Source: Oscillospiraceae bacterium (GTDB lineage: Bacteria > Bacillota > Clostridia > Oscillospirales > Oscillospiraceae). Taken from it: a stretch of 64,000 nt of DNA. The DNA lies in NCBI GenBank assembly GCA_018265835.1, contig JABLYK010000001.1, forward strand, positions 52,278-116,277, written 5' to 3'. Made by a program: the position numbers and the translations under genes. The notes below the pieces were generated by a model. It was not told the origin of the DNA. It did not search any database and saw nothing but the letters and a program-made list of their open reading frames with translations. The number at the start of each line of letters is the position of its first letter. Position 1 is the stretch's first letter. This document shows positions 32,840-40,678 of this stretch, piece after piece.

Positions 32840-35287
32840 TTGGACAAATTGCTTCAAAAGCTACAAAACCCGAAAAAGAAAGAGGACGATCTGCCCGCCC
32901 GGCGGGCGGTTTCGGTCGTCGAAGCCGACCCGGAAACCGGACTGACCGCTGCGCAGGTGCGCGAGCGGACGGCGTGCGGCTGGGCCAACACGCCCGTCGA
33001 TCCGCCGGGAAAATCCGTCAAGCAGATCGTCTTCAGCAACGTATTCACGTACTTCAACATGATCTTCTTCCTGCTGGCGCTGTGCGTCATCGCCGTGCAG
33101 CAGTGGCTGAACCTGACGTTCATGGGGATTATTATCATCAACACCGCCATCGGCATCGTGCAGGAGATCCGCTCGAAGCGGACGCTCGAAAAGCTGAACA
33201 TCCTCGCTTCGCCCAAGGCCGTTGTCGTCCGCGACGGCAAGCGCAGTACGGTCGGCACCGAAACGCTCGTGCGCGACGATATCGTGGTGTTCGCCGCCGG
33301 AAACCAGATTTATGCGGATGCCGTGGTGGCGGACGGGGAGTGCTACGTGAACGAGGCGCTCATCACCGGTGAGTCGGACGAGATCAAAAAACAGGCCGGC
33401 GACCAGCTTTTGTCCGGCAGCTTCATCGTGAGCGGCCTCTGCCGCGCGCGGCTGACCGCCGTCGGTGCGGATTCCTACGTCTCGCGCCTGACGCTGGAGG
33501 CCAAACAGGCCAAAAAGCCGCAGACCTCTGAAATGATGCGCTCCCTGCAGAGCCTTGTGAAGTGGATCGGCGTCATCGTTATCCCGCTGGGCGTCATTAT
33601 GTTCATCAAGGAATTCATCTGGCTGGGGCGCGATATCCCCGTTGCCGTGACCTCTACGGTCGGTTCGATCATCGGCATGATCCCGGAGGGGCTGTATCTG
33701 CTGACGAGCCTTGCGCTCGTCGCGGGCGTGGTGCGTCTGGCGCAGCGCAAAACGCTGGTGCATGAGCTGGACTGCATTGAGACGCTCGCGCGCGTGGATA
33801 CGCTCTGCGTGGACAAGACCGGCACCGTCACGGAAAACAAAATGATTGTCGAGGATGTGCATCTGCTTTGTGAGGACCGCTTTACGCTCGACGATATCCG
33901 CATGGTCATGTCCGACTACGTGTACGCCATGCAGGCGGACAACGACACCATGGCGGCCCTGCGCCGGTACTTCACCGGAGAAATGACGCAGCAGGCCATC
34001 GCGTCGCTGCCGTTTTCCTCCGCGAAAAAATACGGCGGCGTGTCCTTCCACGAAGACGAAACGTACCTGCTCGGCGCGCCGGACGTGCTGCTCGCCGGGC
34101 GGGAAAACCCGTATGCCGAGCAGATCGAGGCGTATTCCGCCAAGGGCTGCCGCGTATTGCTGCTGGGCATGTACGACGGCTCGTTGGAGGATGAGACGCT
34201 CTCGGCCGACCTGCTGCCGCTGGCGCTCATTTTGCTCTCGAACAAGATCCGTGCCGAAGCGCCTGAGACGTTCGGCTACTTCGCCAAACAGGGCGTGGCG
34301 GTGAAGGTCATCTCCGGCGACAATGCGCTGACCGTTTCTGAGGTCGCCAAGCGCGCCGGCATTGAAAACGCTGAAAAATTTGTCGATGCGCGCACGCTCA
34401 CGAGCGATGACATGATCCGCGAGGCCGCGGGGCAGTACACCGTCTTTGGCCGCGTCACGCCCGCGCAGAAGCGCAAGCTCGTGCAGGCGCTCAAGGCCGA
34501 CGGCCACACCGTCGCCATGACGGGCGACGGCGTGAACGACGTGCTCGCGCTCAAGGAGGCGGATTGCTCCATCGCCATGGCCTCCGGCAGCGACGTGGCC
34601 TGTCAGGTGTCGCACATTGTGCTGCTCGACTCCAACTTTGCGTCCATGCCGTCCGTCGTGGCGGAGGGCCGCCGCGTCATCAACAACATCGAGCGCAGCG
34701 CCTCGCTGTATCTCGTTAAGAACATTTTCACGTTTTTCCTCGCGTTTATCACGCTGTTTGCCACGCTGCCGTACCCGTTCAGCCCGGCGCAGCTCAGTCT
34801 GGTAAACGCGCTGACCATCGGGATTCCGTCGTTCATTCTGGCCATGGAGCCGAACGAGAACCTGATCACCGGCAAATTCCTGCGCAACGTCATCTTCCGG
34901 GCGCTGCCCACCGCGGCGACCGATCTGGTGTTGATCGTCGGCATTCTGCTGTTTTACATTGCGTTCCAGCTGGACGACAGCGCCATGAGCACCATCTGTA
35001 CCGGCGTTATGGGCATTGTCGGCCTCATGATGGTGCATCGCACCTGCAAGCCGTACAATCCCATCCGCAAGGTGATGATGATTGCGCTGCTGGTGATGTT
35101 TGTGATCGCCTACTTCTGTATGCCGGGACTGTTTACGCTCACGACTCTGGATTTTTCCAGTGCGCTCATCCTCGTCGTGTTCGGTATGCTGGCCTGGCCG
35201 GTGCTGAACGTATTCAGCCGCCTGAACGACCAGATCAAGGACTGGTGGCTGAACCGAAGAAAACGCAGCTCCAAAGCGACGCCGTGA
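32840..35287 (+). CDS. P-type cation-transporting ATPase, CtpE/MgtA-like
   Basis: An 815-residue HAD-IC P-type ATPase. Seen: actuator motif LITGESDE (about residues 175-182), the membrane motif MIPEGLYLLTSLAL (about 280-293), the phosphorylation motif VDKTGTVTENK (Asp about 329), FGRVTPAQKRKLV and the hinge MTGDGVNDVLALKEADCSIA. PEGL in M4 marks a P2-like group resembling mycobacterial CtpE and pneumococcal calcium exporters, so calcium or another divalent cation is the best guess. About ten membrane helices. The start is TTG at 32840, eight bases after GGAGG. No metal riboswitch is visible in the 125 bases upstream. Confidence 0.92.
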   Translation: MDKLLQKLQNPKKKEDDLPARRAVSVVEADPETGLTAAQVRERTACGWANTPVDPPGKSVKQIVFSNVFTYFNMIFFLLALCVIAVQQWLNLTFMGIIIINTAIGIVQEIRSKRTLEKLNILASPKAVVVRDGKRSTVGTETLVRDDIVVFAAGNQIYADAVVADGECYVNEALITGESDEIKKQAGDQLLSGSFIVSGLCRARLTAVGADSYVSRLTLEAKQAKKPQTSEMMRSLQSLVKWIGVIVIPLGVIMFIKEFIWLGRDIPVAVTSTVGSIIGMIPEGLYLLTSLALVAGVVRLAQRKTLVHELDCIETLARVDTLCVDKTGTVTENKMIVEDVHLLCEDRFTLDDIRMVMSDYVYAMQADNDTMAALRRYFTGEMTQQAIASLPFSSAKKYGGVSFHEDETYLLGAPDVLLAGRENPYAEQIEAYSAKGCRVLLLGMYDGSLEDETLSADLLPLALILLSNKIRAEAPETFGYFAKQGVAVKVISGDNALTVSEVAKRAGIENAEKFVDARTLTSDDMIREAAGQYTVFGRVTPAQKRKLVQALKADGHTVAMTGDGVNDVLALKEADCSIAMASGSDVACQVSHIVLLDSNFASMPSVVAEGRRVINNIERSASLYLVKNIFTFFLAFITLFATLPYPFSPAQLSLVNALTIGIPSFILAMEPNENLITGKFLRNVIFRALPTAATDLVLIVGILLFYIAFQLDDSAMSTICTGVMGIVGLMMVHRTCKPYNPIRKVMMIALLVMFVIAYFCMPGLFTLTTLDFSSALILVVFGMLAWPVLNVFSRLNDQIKDWWLNRRKRSSKATP

Positions 35288-35350
35288 GATGCGAAGGACG
35301 ACGTTGCCGGTTAATGAAATGGCGCGTGTGCTGAACGAAGCGCCATCTCT

Positions 35351-35406
35351 CCTTTTTTGACAACACCCCCGGCATCTTCGGATGCCGGGGGTGTTGTCAA
35401 AAAAGG
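35351..35406. terminator. 26-base perfect hairpin with TTCG loop, bidirectional terminator
   Basis: Two 26-base arms, CCTTTTTTGACAACACCCCC... and its exact complement, enclose TTCG. T-runs exist on both strands. It lies between the P-type ATPase and the convergent Crp/Fnr gene. A related GCCGGGGGTGT/ACACCCCGGC hairpin follows at 35411-35442. Confidence 0.85.
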
Positions 35407-35524
35407 GAGTGCCGGGGGTGTACCGAACGTGCACACCCCGGCCGGGCATATACGGAAAGATCTGCGGGGGCTTGCAGATCGGAAGTCAACGACGTTCAGG
35501 CGTATGCCGGTTTCGGCCTTCCGC

Positions 35525-36247
35525 TTACTTTTGGTGCGGGACTTTGCCCGGCGGCGCTTTTGGGAGCTGCGCCAGTTCCTCCAGACCGGCCCAATCCGCA
35601 ATGCGGATCTTGCCGCGGCTGGTGCGCAGCAGGCCGAGCTGCCGGAGCCCGTCGATCTCACGGCTGATGACCTCGCGCGTGGTTCCGAGATGGCGCGCGA
35701 TCTCCTCGTGCGTGATGCGGGCGAAGCCGTCTTCCGGGTGGGACTCCACCTTTTCCAGCAGCACGCGCGCGATCCCGCTGCGCAGCGGGTTGAAGAAGTA
35801 GAACTCAATGTTGTTCAGAACAGTCTGCACATTGGCGGTCGCGGTGCGCATCAGAAACGGCGTGATTTCCGGCGCGGCCAGACTCAGCGGCCCCAGACAG
35901 GCGATGTTGATATAGGCAAATACCGAGTCGCAGCTTGCCTGCAGAATGGGGACGGTGTCCCCCGGGGCGGCGCTGTCGAGCGTGAGCAGATAGCAGCAGG
36001 AGCCGGGATGCTGGATCATCAGCGTGATCTCGCGCCCGGAGGCGACGGCGATGTAGACGCGCAGCGCGCCCTCCAGCACCATGAACAGGCCGTTTTTCTC
36101 CGGCATGGTGAACGTTACGCTGTCTCCCGCCCGATAGGAGCGGACGATGGTGTTCCGGCGCAGCAGATTGCGCTGGTCTTCGGAAAGCGCGTCCCAAAAA
36201 GGGAGGCAGAAAGAAAAATCGTAGTTTTTTGCCTTTCGTTCCGTCAT
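35525..36247 (-). CDS. Crp/Fnr-family transcriptional regulator (3 of 3)
   Basis: A 240-residue regulator with a beta-barrel sensor (FTMPEKNGLFMVLEGALRVY), a dimer helix, and a winged helix (HEEIARHLGTTREVISREID, GLRQLGLLRTSRGKI). It has no N-terminal Cys cluster. It resembles the larBC-linked regulator more than the ferredoxin-linked one (shared VLEGALRVYI/YEGAIRIYMI and ASGREITLMI/PSGHEATIYH patterns), suggesting an old duplication. It starts after CAGGAGGTCTCATT. The 224 bases upstream are AT-rich and contain CACATGTG. No obvious target lies beside it. Confidence 0.9.
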   Translation of the reverse strand: MTERKAKNYDFSFCLPFWDALSEDQRNLLRRNTIVRSYRAGDSVTFTMPEKNGLFMVLEGALRVYIAVASGREITLMIQHPGSCCYLLTLDSAAPGDTVPILQASCDSVFAYINIACLGPLSLAAPEITPFLMRTATANVQTVLNNIEFYFFNPLRSGIARVLLEKVESHPEDGFARITHEEIARHLGTTREVISREIDGLRQLGLLRTSRGKIRIADWAGLEELAQLPKAPPGKVPHQK

Positions 36248-36471
36248 AATGAGACCTCCTGCGCAGAGGCAACGGGCTGTAAGCTATGCTCACATGTGTT
36301 ATGGACATTGTTTTATGTTATTTGCACTAACATTTGCTTGTAAAAAAATTTTCGCCGCCTACAGCGGAAATTTTCATTGAGGTGTTAATATTTTAGCAAA
36401 TGCGCGCCGCTTTTCCGTGCTATTTGTTACGCAAAGAGGCAGGAATTTGTTTTTATCAACATTCACAAATT

Positions 36472-37095
36472 TCAGCGTTCATTTTTGATGTAATTGGCAA
36501 TCAGCTCGCCGGTAAACCGCACAATTTCGACTGGGGAGACGCCGAACGACACATTTTCATAGATCGTGGTGCCGGTATATGCGTTCAGCAGGCACTGATA
36601 GACGGCGTAAATGTTGACGTCCGGCCGGATCGAACCGTCGGCCACGCCCGCGCGCAGCGCCTTGAGCACCGGGATCGGGATCTCCTTGTCATAGTACTTC
36701 CAGAAGACGTTTTTGACCTCGTTGTCCTGATTCTTTTCGGAATAGGAGGAAAACATCTCGCGGGTATAGTCGTACCATTCCGGCATTTCGTGATAAAAGC
36801 TGAAATAGATGTCCATGCAGGCGACGAACTTTTCATAGCCGTTTTGCGGTTTGGGCGTGATGCGGACATAGCGGTCCAGAAAGGCGCCGTAAAATGTGAC
36901 GAGCGCGTCCTGCCAGGCGGCGAACACGAGCGCGTCCTTGTTTTGGAAGTAGCGGTACAGGGAGGTCGGCGTGAGATCGGCGGCCTCGGCGATGCGGGTG
37001 ATCGGCGTGGCGGCGATGCCGTCGGAAATGAACAGACTCTGCGCAGTTTTGATGACTTTCCGGATGTTATACGCGCGTTCTTCGCTGCGTTTCAT
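36472..37095 (-). CDS. TetR-family repressor
   Basis: A 207-residue regulator. The N-terminal HTH is clear: KVIKTAQSLFISDGIAATPI, then ITRIAEAADLTPTSLYRYFQ and NKDALVFAAW. The all-helical C-terminal ligand domain is rich in aromatics (DIYFSFYHEMPEWYDY). It starts after GAGGTGAAACTGCT. It is divergent from the flavodoxin-ferredoxin gene, whose -35 element is covered by a palindrome, so it probably represses that gene. The ligand is unknown. Confidence 0.9.
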   Translation of the reverse strand: MKRSEERAYNIRKVIKTAQSLFISDGIAATPITRIAEAADLTPTSLYRYFQNKDALVFAAWQDALVTFYGAFLDRYVRITPKPQNGYEKFVACMDIYFSFYHEMPEWYDYTREMFSSYSEKNQDNEVKNVFWKYYDKEIPIPVLKALRAGVADGSIRPDVNIYAVYQCLLNAYTGTTIYENVSFGVSPVEIVRFTGELIANYIKNER

Positions 37096-37220
37096 AGCAG
37101 TTTCACCTCAAGCAAATTCCGCCGGCGCGTCAGCGGCGGCGGTGGATCGCAGGAAACAGGGTCCGCGTTTAGTATGCCACACTTTTCCGGTGTTTGCAAC
37201 GCCGAAAACGGACACGATTC

Positions 37221-37238
37221 GGCGCAAATGATTGCGCC
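37221..37238. promoter_or_regulatory. Palindrome over a -35 element, candidate TetR operator
   Basis: GGCGCAA-ATGA-TTGCGCC has perfect 7-base arms and overlaps the -35 TTGCGC of the next promoter. A second pair, GCCGAA/TTCGGC, lies at 37201-37223. Confidence 0.55.
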
Positions 37239-37260
37239 GGGGCATGGGACATGGTATAGT
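37232..37260 (+). promoter_or_regulatory. Promoter of the flavodoxin-ferredoxin gene
   Basis: TTGCGC (37232-37237), 17 bases, TATAGT (37255-37260), 57 bases before the GTG start. Confidence 0.65.
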
Positions 37261-37317
37261 GGGGGCAGAGATTCGATCACGATTCGCGTCGATTTGACGC
37301 ACAAAGGAGGAATTTTC

Positions 37318-38088
37318 GTGCAGATCCGAAAAACGACCGTTCTGTATTTCAGCCCGACCGGCGGCACGAAGAAGGTTGCGCAGCTTCTGGCGCAGGCGCT
37401 GTCTGCTGAGGCAGCGGACATCACCGTCAGCGTGCCGGAGGAAGTGCGCCGCTTCGGTGCGGATGAGCTGGTAGTGCTGTGCGTGCCGGTGTACGGCGGG
37501 CGCGTACCGCTGCCGTTCTGCGACCGTGTGCGCGAGCTGACCGGCGAGCAGACGCTGCTGGCGCCCGTTGCGGTGTACGGCAACCGCGCCGTGGACGACG
37601 CGCTGCTGGAGACGCAGCTTCTGGCGAACCGGCAGGGCTTCGTCACGGTGGCGGCGGCGGCGTTCATTGCGCCGCACTCGATCGACACGCAGTACGGCGC
37701 GGGCCGCCCGAATGCGGACGATGTGGCGATTCTGAACGATTTTGCCCAAAAGCTCGCCGCCAAGGCCGCCTCCGCGGAAAGCGCCAAGTCGGCGGAGATC
37801 ACCGCGCCCGGCAATCAGCCGCTGCGGGAGTATAAGGGGCTGCCGCTCAAGCCCGTGGTGTCGATGAGCTGCACCGGCTGCGGCCTTTGCGCCAAGAGCT
37901 GCCCGGCCGGGGCCATTGACAGGGCGAACCCGAAAAAGCTCGACAAAAGCAAATGTATCTCCTGTATGCGCTGCATCATGATCTGCCCGAACACGGCGCG
38001 CAAGATCCCGGCGCCGCTCATGCTCGCCGCGCGCGGCTCCCTGAAAAAGATGTGCTCCGGCGTGTGCACCCCCGCTGTGTATCTCTGA
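37318..38088 (+). CDS. EFR1-family flavodoxin-ferredoxin fusion
   Basis: A 256-residue electron carrier. Residues 1 to about 160 are flavodoxin-like, with the FMN phosphate loop YFSPTGGTKKVA and CVPVYGGRVP for the isoalloxazine. Residues about 180-225 are a two-cluster ferredoxin: CTGCGLCAKSCPAGAI and CISCMRCIMICPNTA. Such proteins shuttle low-potential electrons in anaerobes. The start is GTG at 37318, eight bases after AGGAGG; the longer upstream frame runs through the regulatory region and is not real. The gene is divergent from TetR and is probably its target. Confidence 0.92.
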   Translation: MQIRKTTVLYFSPTGGTKKVAQLLAQALSAEAADITVSVPEEVRRFGADELVVLCVPVYGGRVPLPFCDRVRELTGEQTLLAPVAVYGNRAVDDALLETQLLANRQGFVTVAAAAFIAPHSIDTQYGAGRPNADDVAILNDFAQKLAAKAASAESAKSAEITAPGNQPLREYKGLPLKPVVSMSCTGCGLCAKSCPAGAIDRANPKKLDKSKCISCMRCIMICPNTARKIPAPLMLAARGSLKKMCSGVCTPAVYL

Positions 38089-38102
38089 TACATGGCATCG
38101 GT

Positions 38103-38126
38103 CCCCGGACGCAGGCTTGACCTGCG
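38103..38126. repeat. 24-base dispersed repeat, copy 1
   Basis: CCCCGGACGCAGGCTTGACC plus TGCG, with internal hairpin CGCAGG/CCTGCG. An identical copy lies at 63960-63983 at the end of the window. Here it precedes the palindromic element copy 2. Confidence 0.6.
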
Positions 38127-38155
38127 TCTGAGGGGTGCGGTGCGCGGTGCGCAAA

Positions 38156-38270
38156 AAGGCTTCCCCCTCTGGGGGAAGCTGTCGGCGGAGCCGACTGATG
38201 AGGGCAATGGTGTACGCCACCTCATCCGACCGCCCTTCGGGCGGCCACCTTCCCCTCAAGGGGAAGGCTT
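38156..38270. repeat. Dispersed palindromic repeat, copy 2 (MITE/REP-like, 115 bp)
   Basis: Same ends as copy 1 (AAGGCTTCCCC, GGGGAAGGCTT), the same GTCGGC/GCCGAC hairpin and CTGATGAGG/CCTCATCCG pair, with a different centre (CGCCC TTCG GGGCG-type loop). It lies after the EFR1 gene and before the low-GC islet. Confidence 0.8.
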
Positions 38271-38316
38271 GAATGGTGCATCGTCCCCTACGAAGCGCAT
38301 CGTACACAAAAACAAC

Positions 38317-38345
38317 AAAGGCGGCTCTGAAACAGAGCCGCCTTT
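38317..38345 (-). terminator. Terminator of the ribbon-helix-helix gene
   Basis: AAAGGCGGCTCT/AGAGCCGCCTTT, 12-base perfect stem; on the minus strand it is followed by a T-rich run (TTTGTTGTTTTTG) 4 bases after the RHH stop codon. Confidence 0.8.
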
Positions 38346-38348
38346 ACT

Positions 38349-38519
38349 TTACTGATTACTTTCATCTTTCAAATTATCCAATGCATATTCACAGCATTGA
38401 CGAACCAGATTGTTCACTGACACACCTTTTTCTTGTGCTACAATTTCGAGTCGCTTTATCAACTCTACGGGCAGACGAAATGTTTTATTCGCCATCTCTG
38501 TTTTCTTAACATCAAACAT
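38349..38519 (-). CDS. Small ribbon-helix-helix DNA-binding protein
   Basis: A 56-residue protein too short for usual ORF cut-offs. The ATG at 38519 follows GAGAGGTGACGAAA. The sequence NKTFRLPVELIKRLE forms the DNA-contacting strand and first helix, and KGVSVNNLVRQCCEYALDNL the turn and second helix: the CopG/Arc-type ribbon-helix-helix pattern. Its GC content is clearly lower than the flanking genes. It could be a stand-alone regulator or an orphan antitoxin; no toxin gene is adjacent. A terminator follows at once. Confidence 0.8.
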   Translation of the reverse strand: MFDVKKTEMANKTFRLPVELIKRLEIVAQEKGVSVNNLVRQCCEYALDNLKDESNQ

Positions 38520-38614
38520 TTTCGTCACCTCTCAATATGTAAGCATTATATGTCAAAATCGGCTTGTTATATACACTCTAAAATTGCATACATTAAAATA
38601 AGTGTAATTTGCAC

Positions 38615-38643
38615 TTTACTATTAAAACCGAGCATGATATAAT
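38615..38643 (+). promoter_or_regulatory. Promoter upstream of the candidate leader RNA and SLOG gene
   Basis: TTTACT (38615-38620), 17 bases, TATAAT (38638-38643). Transcription would begin near 38650. Confidence 0.65.
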
Positions 38644-38649
38644 AGCAAA

Positions 38650-38783
38650 AAAGCACATCCCTCGCGGAATGTGCGAAATGCAAATAAAAGAAACCTGTTG
38701 ATTTTGAGAACAACAAGATCAACACGGCGTCACTGTTTCGCCGCTATTCCGGTACGCTGCTTCGCCGCGTTCCGGCCTTTTTT
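38650..38783 (+). ncRNA. Candidate structured leader or small RNA, about 135 bases
   Basis: From the predicted start come GCACAT/ATGTGC (38653-38674), GTTGATTTTG/CAAGATCAAC (38697-38723, one G-U pair), and then a terminator-like hairpin CCGGTACGC/GCGTTCCGG with six T residues (38749-38783). The T-run ends right before the SLOG start codon, so this is either a separate small RNA or an attenuator. No known RNA family is recognised. Confidence 0.5.
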
Positions 38784-38787
38784 ATGT

Positions 38788-39258
38788 ATGAGAAACACCT
38801 GCTTTTTCACCGGGCACCGCGAAGCGCCCGCACAATTATATGAAGCGCTCGCCGCTGCCGTGCACCGGCACATCACCGAATACGGCGTGACGGAGTTCGT
38901 CGTCGGGCATTATGGTGCGTTTGACCGCATGGCGGCCCGTGCCGTGCGGGAGGCAAAGCGGCTGCACCCCGGTGTGTCGCTGCTGGTTCTGCTGCCGTAC
39001 TATCCAGACCGGGCCGGGAACCTGCTCGCCGGGGAGGCTGACGGCACGTTTTATCCACCGGGGATGGAGTCCGTCCCGAAGCGGCTCGCCATCGTCCGCG
39101 CCAACCGCTACATGGTGGAACACTGCGAGTATCTGATTGCCTATGCGCAGCATCCCGGAAACGCGCGCGAGCTGGTCGAATATGCGGCAGCGAGAGCAAA
39201 GCGGGGGCTGATTCACGTTGAAAATCTGGCTGAGAACACGCCGCGAACGCCTCTGTAA
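38788..39258 (+). CDS. SLOG-domain protein, YpsA/DUF1273-like
   Basis: A 156-residue Rossmann-like protein of the SLOG superfamily, predicted to bind nucleotide-derived ligands. The N-terminal CFFTGHREAP is the hallmark; FVVGHYGAFDRMAARAVRE and LVLLPYYPD follow in the expected order, then RANRYMVEHCEYLIAY and NARELVEYAAARAKRG near the end. I start it at the ATG at 38788 because it precedes the first strand. That ATG has no ribosome binding site and lies directly after a terminator T-run, so expression may be conditional. SLOG proteins often act in stress or defence; no specific role can be assigned here. Confidence 0.8.
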   Translation: MRNTCFFTGHREAPAQLYEALAAAVHRHITEYGVTEFVVGHYGAFDRMAARAVREAKRLHPGVSLLVLLPYYPDRAGNLLAGEADGTFYPPGMESVPKRLAIVRANRYMVEHCEYLIAYAQHPGNARELVEYAAARAKRGLIHVENLAENTPRTPL

Positions 39259-39273
39259 GCCGTCATCATGGGG

Positions 39274-39303
39274 TTGCCAGCGCGGATTTGGATGTGCTAA
39301 AAT
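39274..39303 (+). promoter_or_regulatory. Promoter of the cyclase gene
   Basis: TTGCCA (39274-39279), 18 bases, TAAAAT (39298-39303), 31 bases before the GTG start. Confidence 0.6.
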
Positions 39304-39334
39304 CAGAGCAAAACTGCCCAAGGAGCGAAGATTC

Positions 39335-39976
39335 GTGAAAATTCTTGACCTGACACACACCATCTCCAACAGCACGATGGTCTATCCCGGCACAGAACCG
39401 GCGGAGCTGACCCCCGCCAACACGCTGGAGCGCGACGGCTTCCGCGAGACGCTGCTGCACCTGTATTCCCACACCGGCACGCACATGGATGCCCCGGCGC
39501 ATATGCTGGGCGGTGCGCGTTTTCTCGACGAGGTGGACGCGGCGCAGTTTTGCGGCAAGGGCTATGTGCTCGACTGCGCGCCGCTCGGCGCGGGCGGGCA
39601 GATCACGGCGGAGATGCTCCGCGCCGTGCCGGAGCTGCGGGACGTTGCGTTCCTCATCCTGCACACCGGCTGGGACGCCTATTGGGACACGCCCGCGTAT
39701 TTTGGCGCGTTTCCAGTCCCGACGGTCGAGGCCGCGCAATATTTGGCGGAGCTGGGACTCAAGGGCATCGCGGTGGACGCCATGAGCGTAGACCCGATGG
39801 ACAGCACGGAATTCCCTGTCCACCACGTGCTGTTTGCGCACGGGATGTTCTCCATCGAAAACCTGTGCAATCTGTCGGAGGTCTGCGGCAAAACCGTCTG
39901 GTTCGCGGCGCTGCCGCTGAAATTCCAAAAATCCGACGGCGCGCCGATCCGCGCCATCTGCATCACAGAGGATTGA
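39335..39976 (+). CDS. Cyclase-family metal hydrolase (kynurenine formamidase-like)
   Basis: A 213-residue member of the cyclase superfamily, metal-dependent amidohydrolases that include bacterial kynurenine formamidase and isatin hydrolase. Seen: DLTHTISNSTMVYPG at the N-terminus, the metal-binding signature SHTGTHMDAPAHML (about residues 46-59), LILHTGWDAYWDTPAYF, and KGIAVDAMSVDPMDS. The GTG at 39335 follows AAGGAGCGAAGATTC. It is monocistronic with its own promoter and terminator. No tryptophan catabolic genes are adjacent, so the substrate is open. Confidence 0.88.
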   Translation: MKILDLTHTISNSTMVYPGTEPAELTPANTLERDGFRETLLHLYSHTGTHMDAPAHMLGGARFLDEVDAAQFCGKGYVLDCAPLGAGGQITAEMLRAVPELRDVAFLILHTGWDAYWDTPAYFGAFPVPTVEAAQYLAELGLKGIAVDAMSVDPMDSTEFPVHHVLFAHGMFSIENLCNLSEVCGKTVWFAALPLKFQKSDGAPIRAICITED

Positions 39977-39978
39977 CC

Positions 39979-40016
39979 AAAACGCACCCCGGCCATGGCT
40001 GCCGGGGTGCGTTTTT
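39979..40016. terminator. Terminator between cyclase and GyrI-like genes
   Basis: AAAACGCACCCCGGC/GCCGGGGTGCGTTTT, 15-base perfect stem with CATGGCT loop and T-run; shared by two convergent genes. Confidence 0.88.
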
Positions 40017-40018
40017 GC

Positions 40019-40651
40019 TCAAAGCGGACGAATCGGGTGCCGGAGCACGGTTTTGAGGTTTTCCGGCTTGCAGCGCCGCGCGTCGCTCAGGTAAATCTCG
40101 TGGTGGTAGCGCCCGGCGGTGAAATCCGGCGCATACCCCTGCTCCGCGGCGTAGGCGTCCATCGCCGCGAGGGTCGCTGGCTCCGCATCGTAGGCGCCGT
40201 GGTGCATACACTGCACGCAAAGCCCCTCGTCATACGTCAGGTATTCGACCTTTGAAAAATCCGTTTTCTTTTTCGCCGTGGCCTCCGCAACCGCCCAGTC
40301 AAACGCTGCGCGCGTGACGAAGTCCGGCAGGCGGATCAGAGAAATCCATTGAAACGCCTCCTTGTGGGCATAGTCGATCCCTGTCCGTCCCTCCTGCCAC
40401 CAAAGCCCCTCCAGCGGCGGCACGACAAAATCAAAATAGCCGTCCATGCGGTGATCGCCCAGCTTGCTCATTTTGATCGTGAACGCGATTCCGTAGAGCA
40501 GCCCGATCGCCGCTTTGTATGCGCCGCCCTCCACATTGGGGTCGCCCGCGCCGCGCACAGCGATGAAATGCATCGGCGGAATCGTGAGAATTTCCGGCTT
40601 GTTTTTCGGCAGATAAAAGGCCTTGTACTCTTTTTTGAAATCAAACGCCAT
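40019..40651 (-). CDS. GyrI-like small-molecule-binding domain protein
   Basis: A 210-residue cytoplasmic protein of the GyrI-like/SOUL-related (AraC effector-binding) superfamily. The start DFKKEYKAFYLPKNKPEILT and PPMHFIAVRGAGDPN are typical of the stand-alone clostridial form, with two repeats of the fold; WWQEGRTGIDYAHK and QCMHHGAYDAEPATL are later landmarks. It has no DNA-binding domain. Such proteins bind or hydrolyse hydrophobic small molecules. It starts after GGAGGGATGAACA. It lies directly downstream of the KaiC-like/PPDK_N gene (27 bases) and could share its transcript. Confidence 0.85.
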   Translation of the reverse strand: MAFDFKKEYKAFYLPKNKPEILTIPPMHFIAVRGAGDPNVEGGAYKAAIGLLYGIAFTIKMSKLGDHRMDGYFDFVVPPLEGLWWQEGRTGIDYAHKEAFQWISLIRLPDFVTRAAFDWAVAEATAKKKTDFSKVEYLTYDEGLCVQCMHHGAYDAEPATLAAMDAYAAEQGYAPDFTAGRYHHEIYLSDARRCKPENLKTVLRHPIRPL

Positions 40652-40678
40652 TGTTCATCCCTCCGGCAAACGGTAATC

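Noticed and set aside
32861..35449. An 862-codon open frame on the minus strand opposite the P-type ATPase
   Set aside because: Antisense shadow, rich in His, Arg and Gln with no motif; the plus strand has all P-type ATPase signatures.
35382..35808. Overlapping open frames around the 26-base hairpin
   Set aside because: They run through a terminator and into the Crp/Fnr gene on the other strand; the apparent similarity between strands comes from the palindrome.
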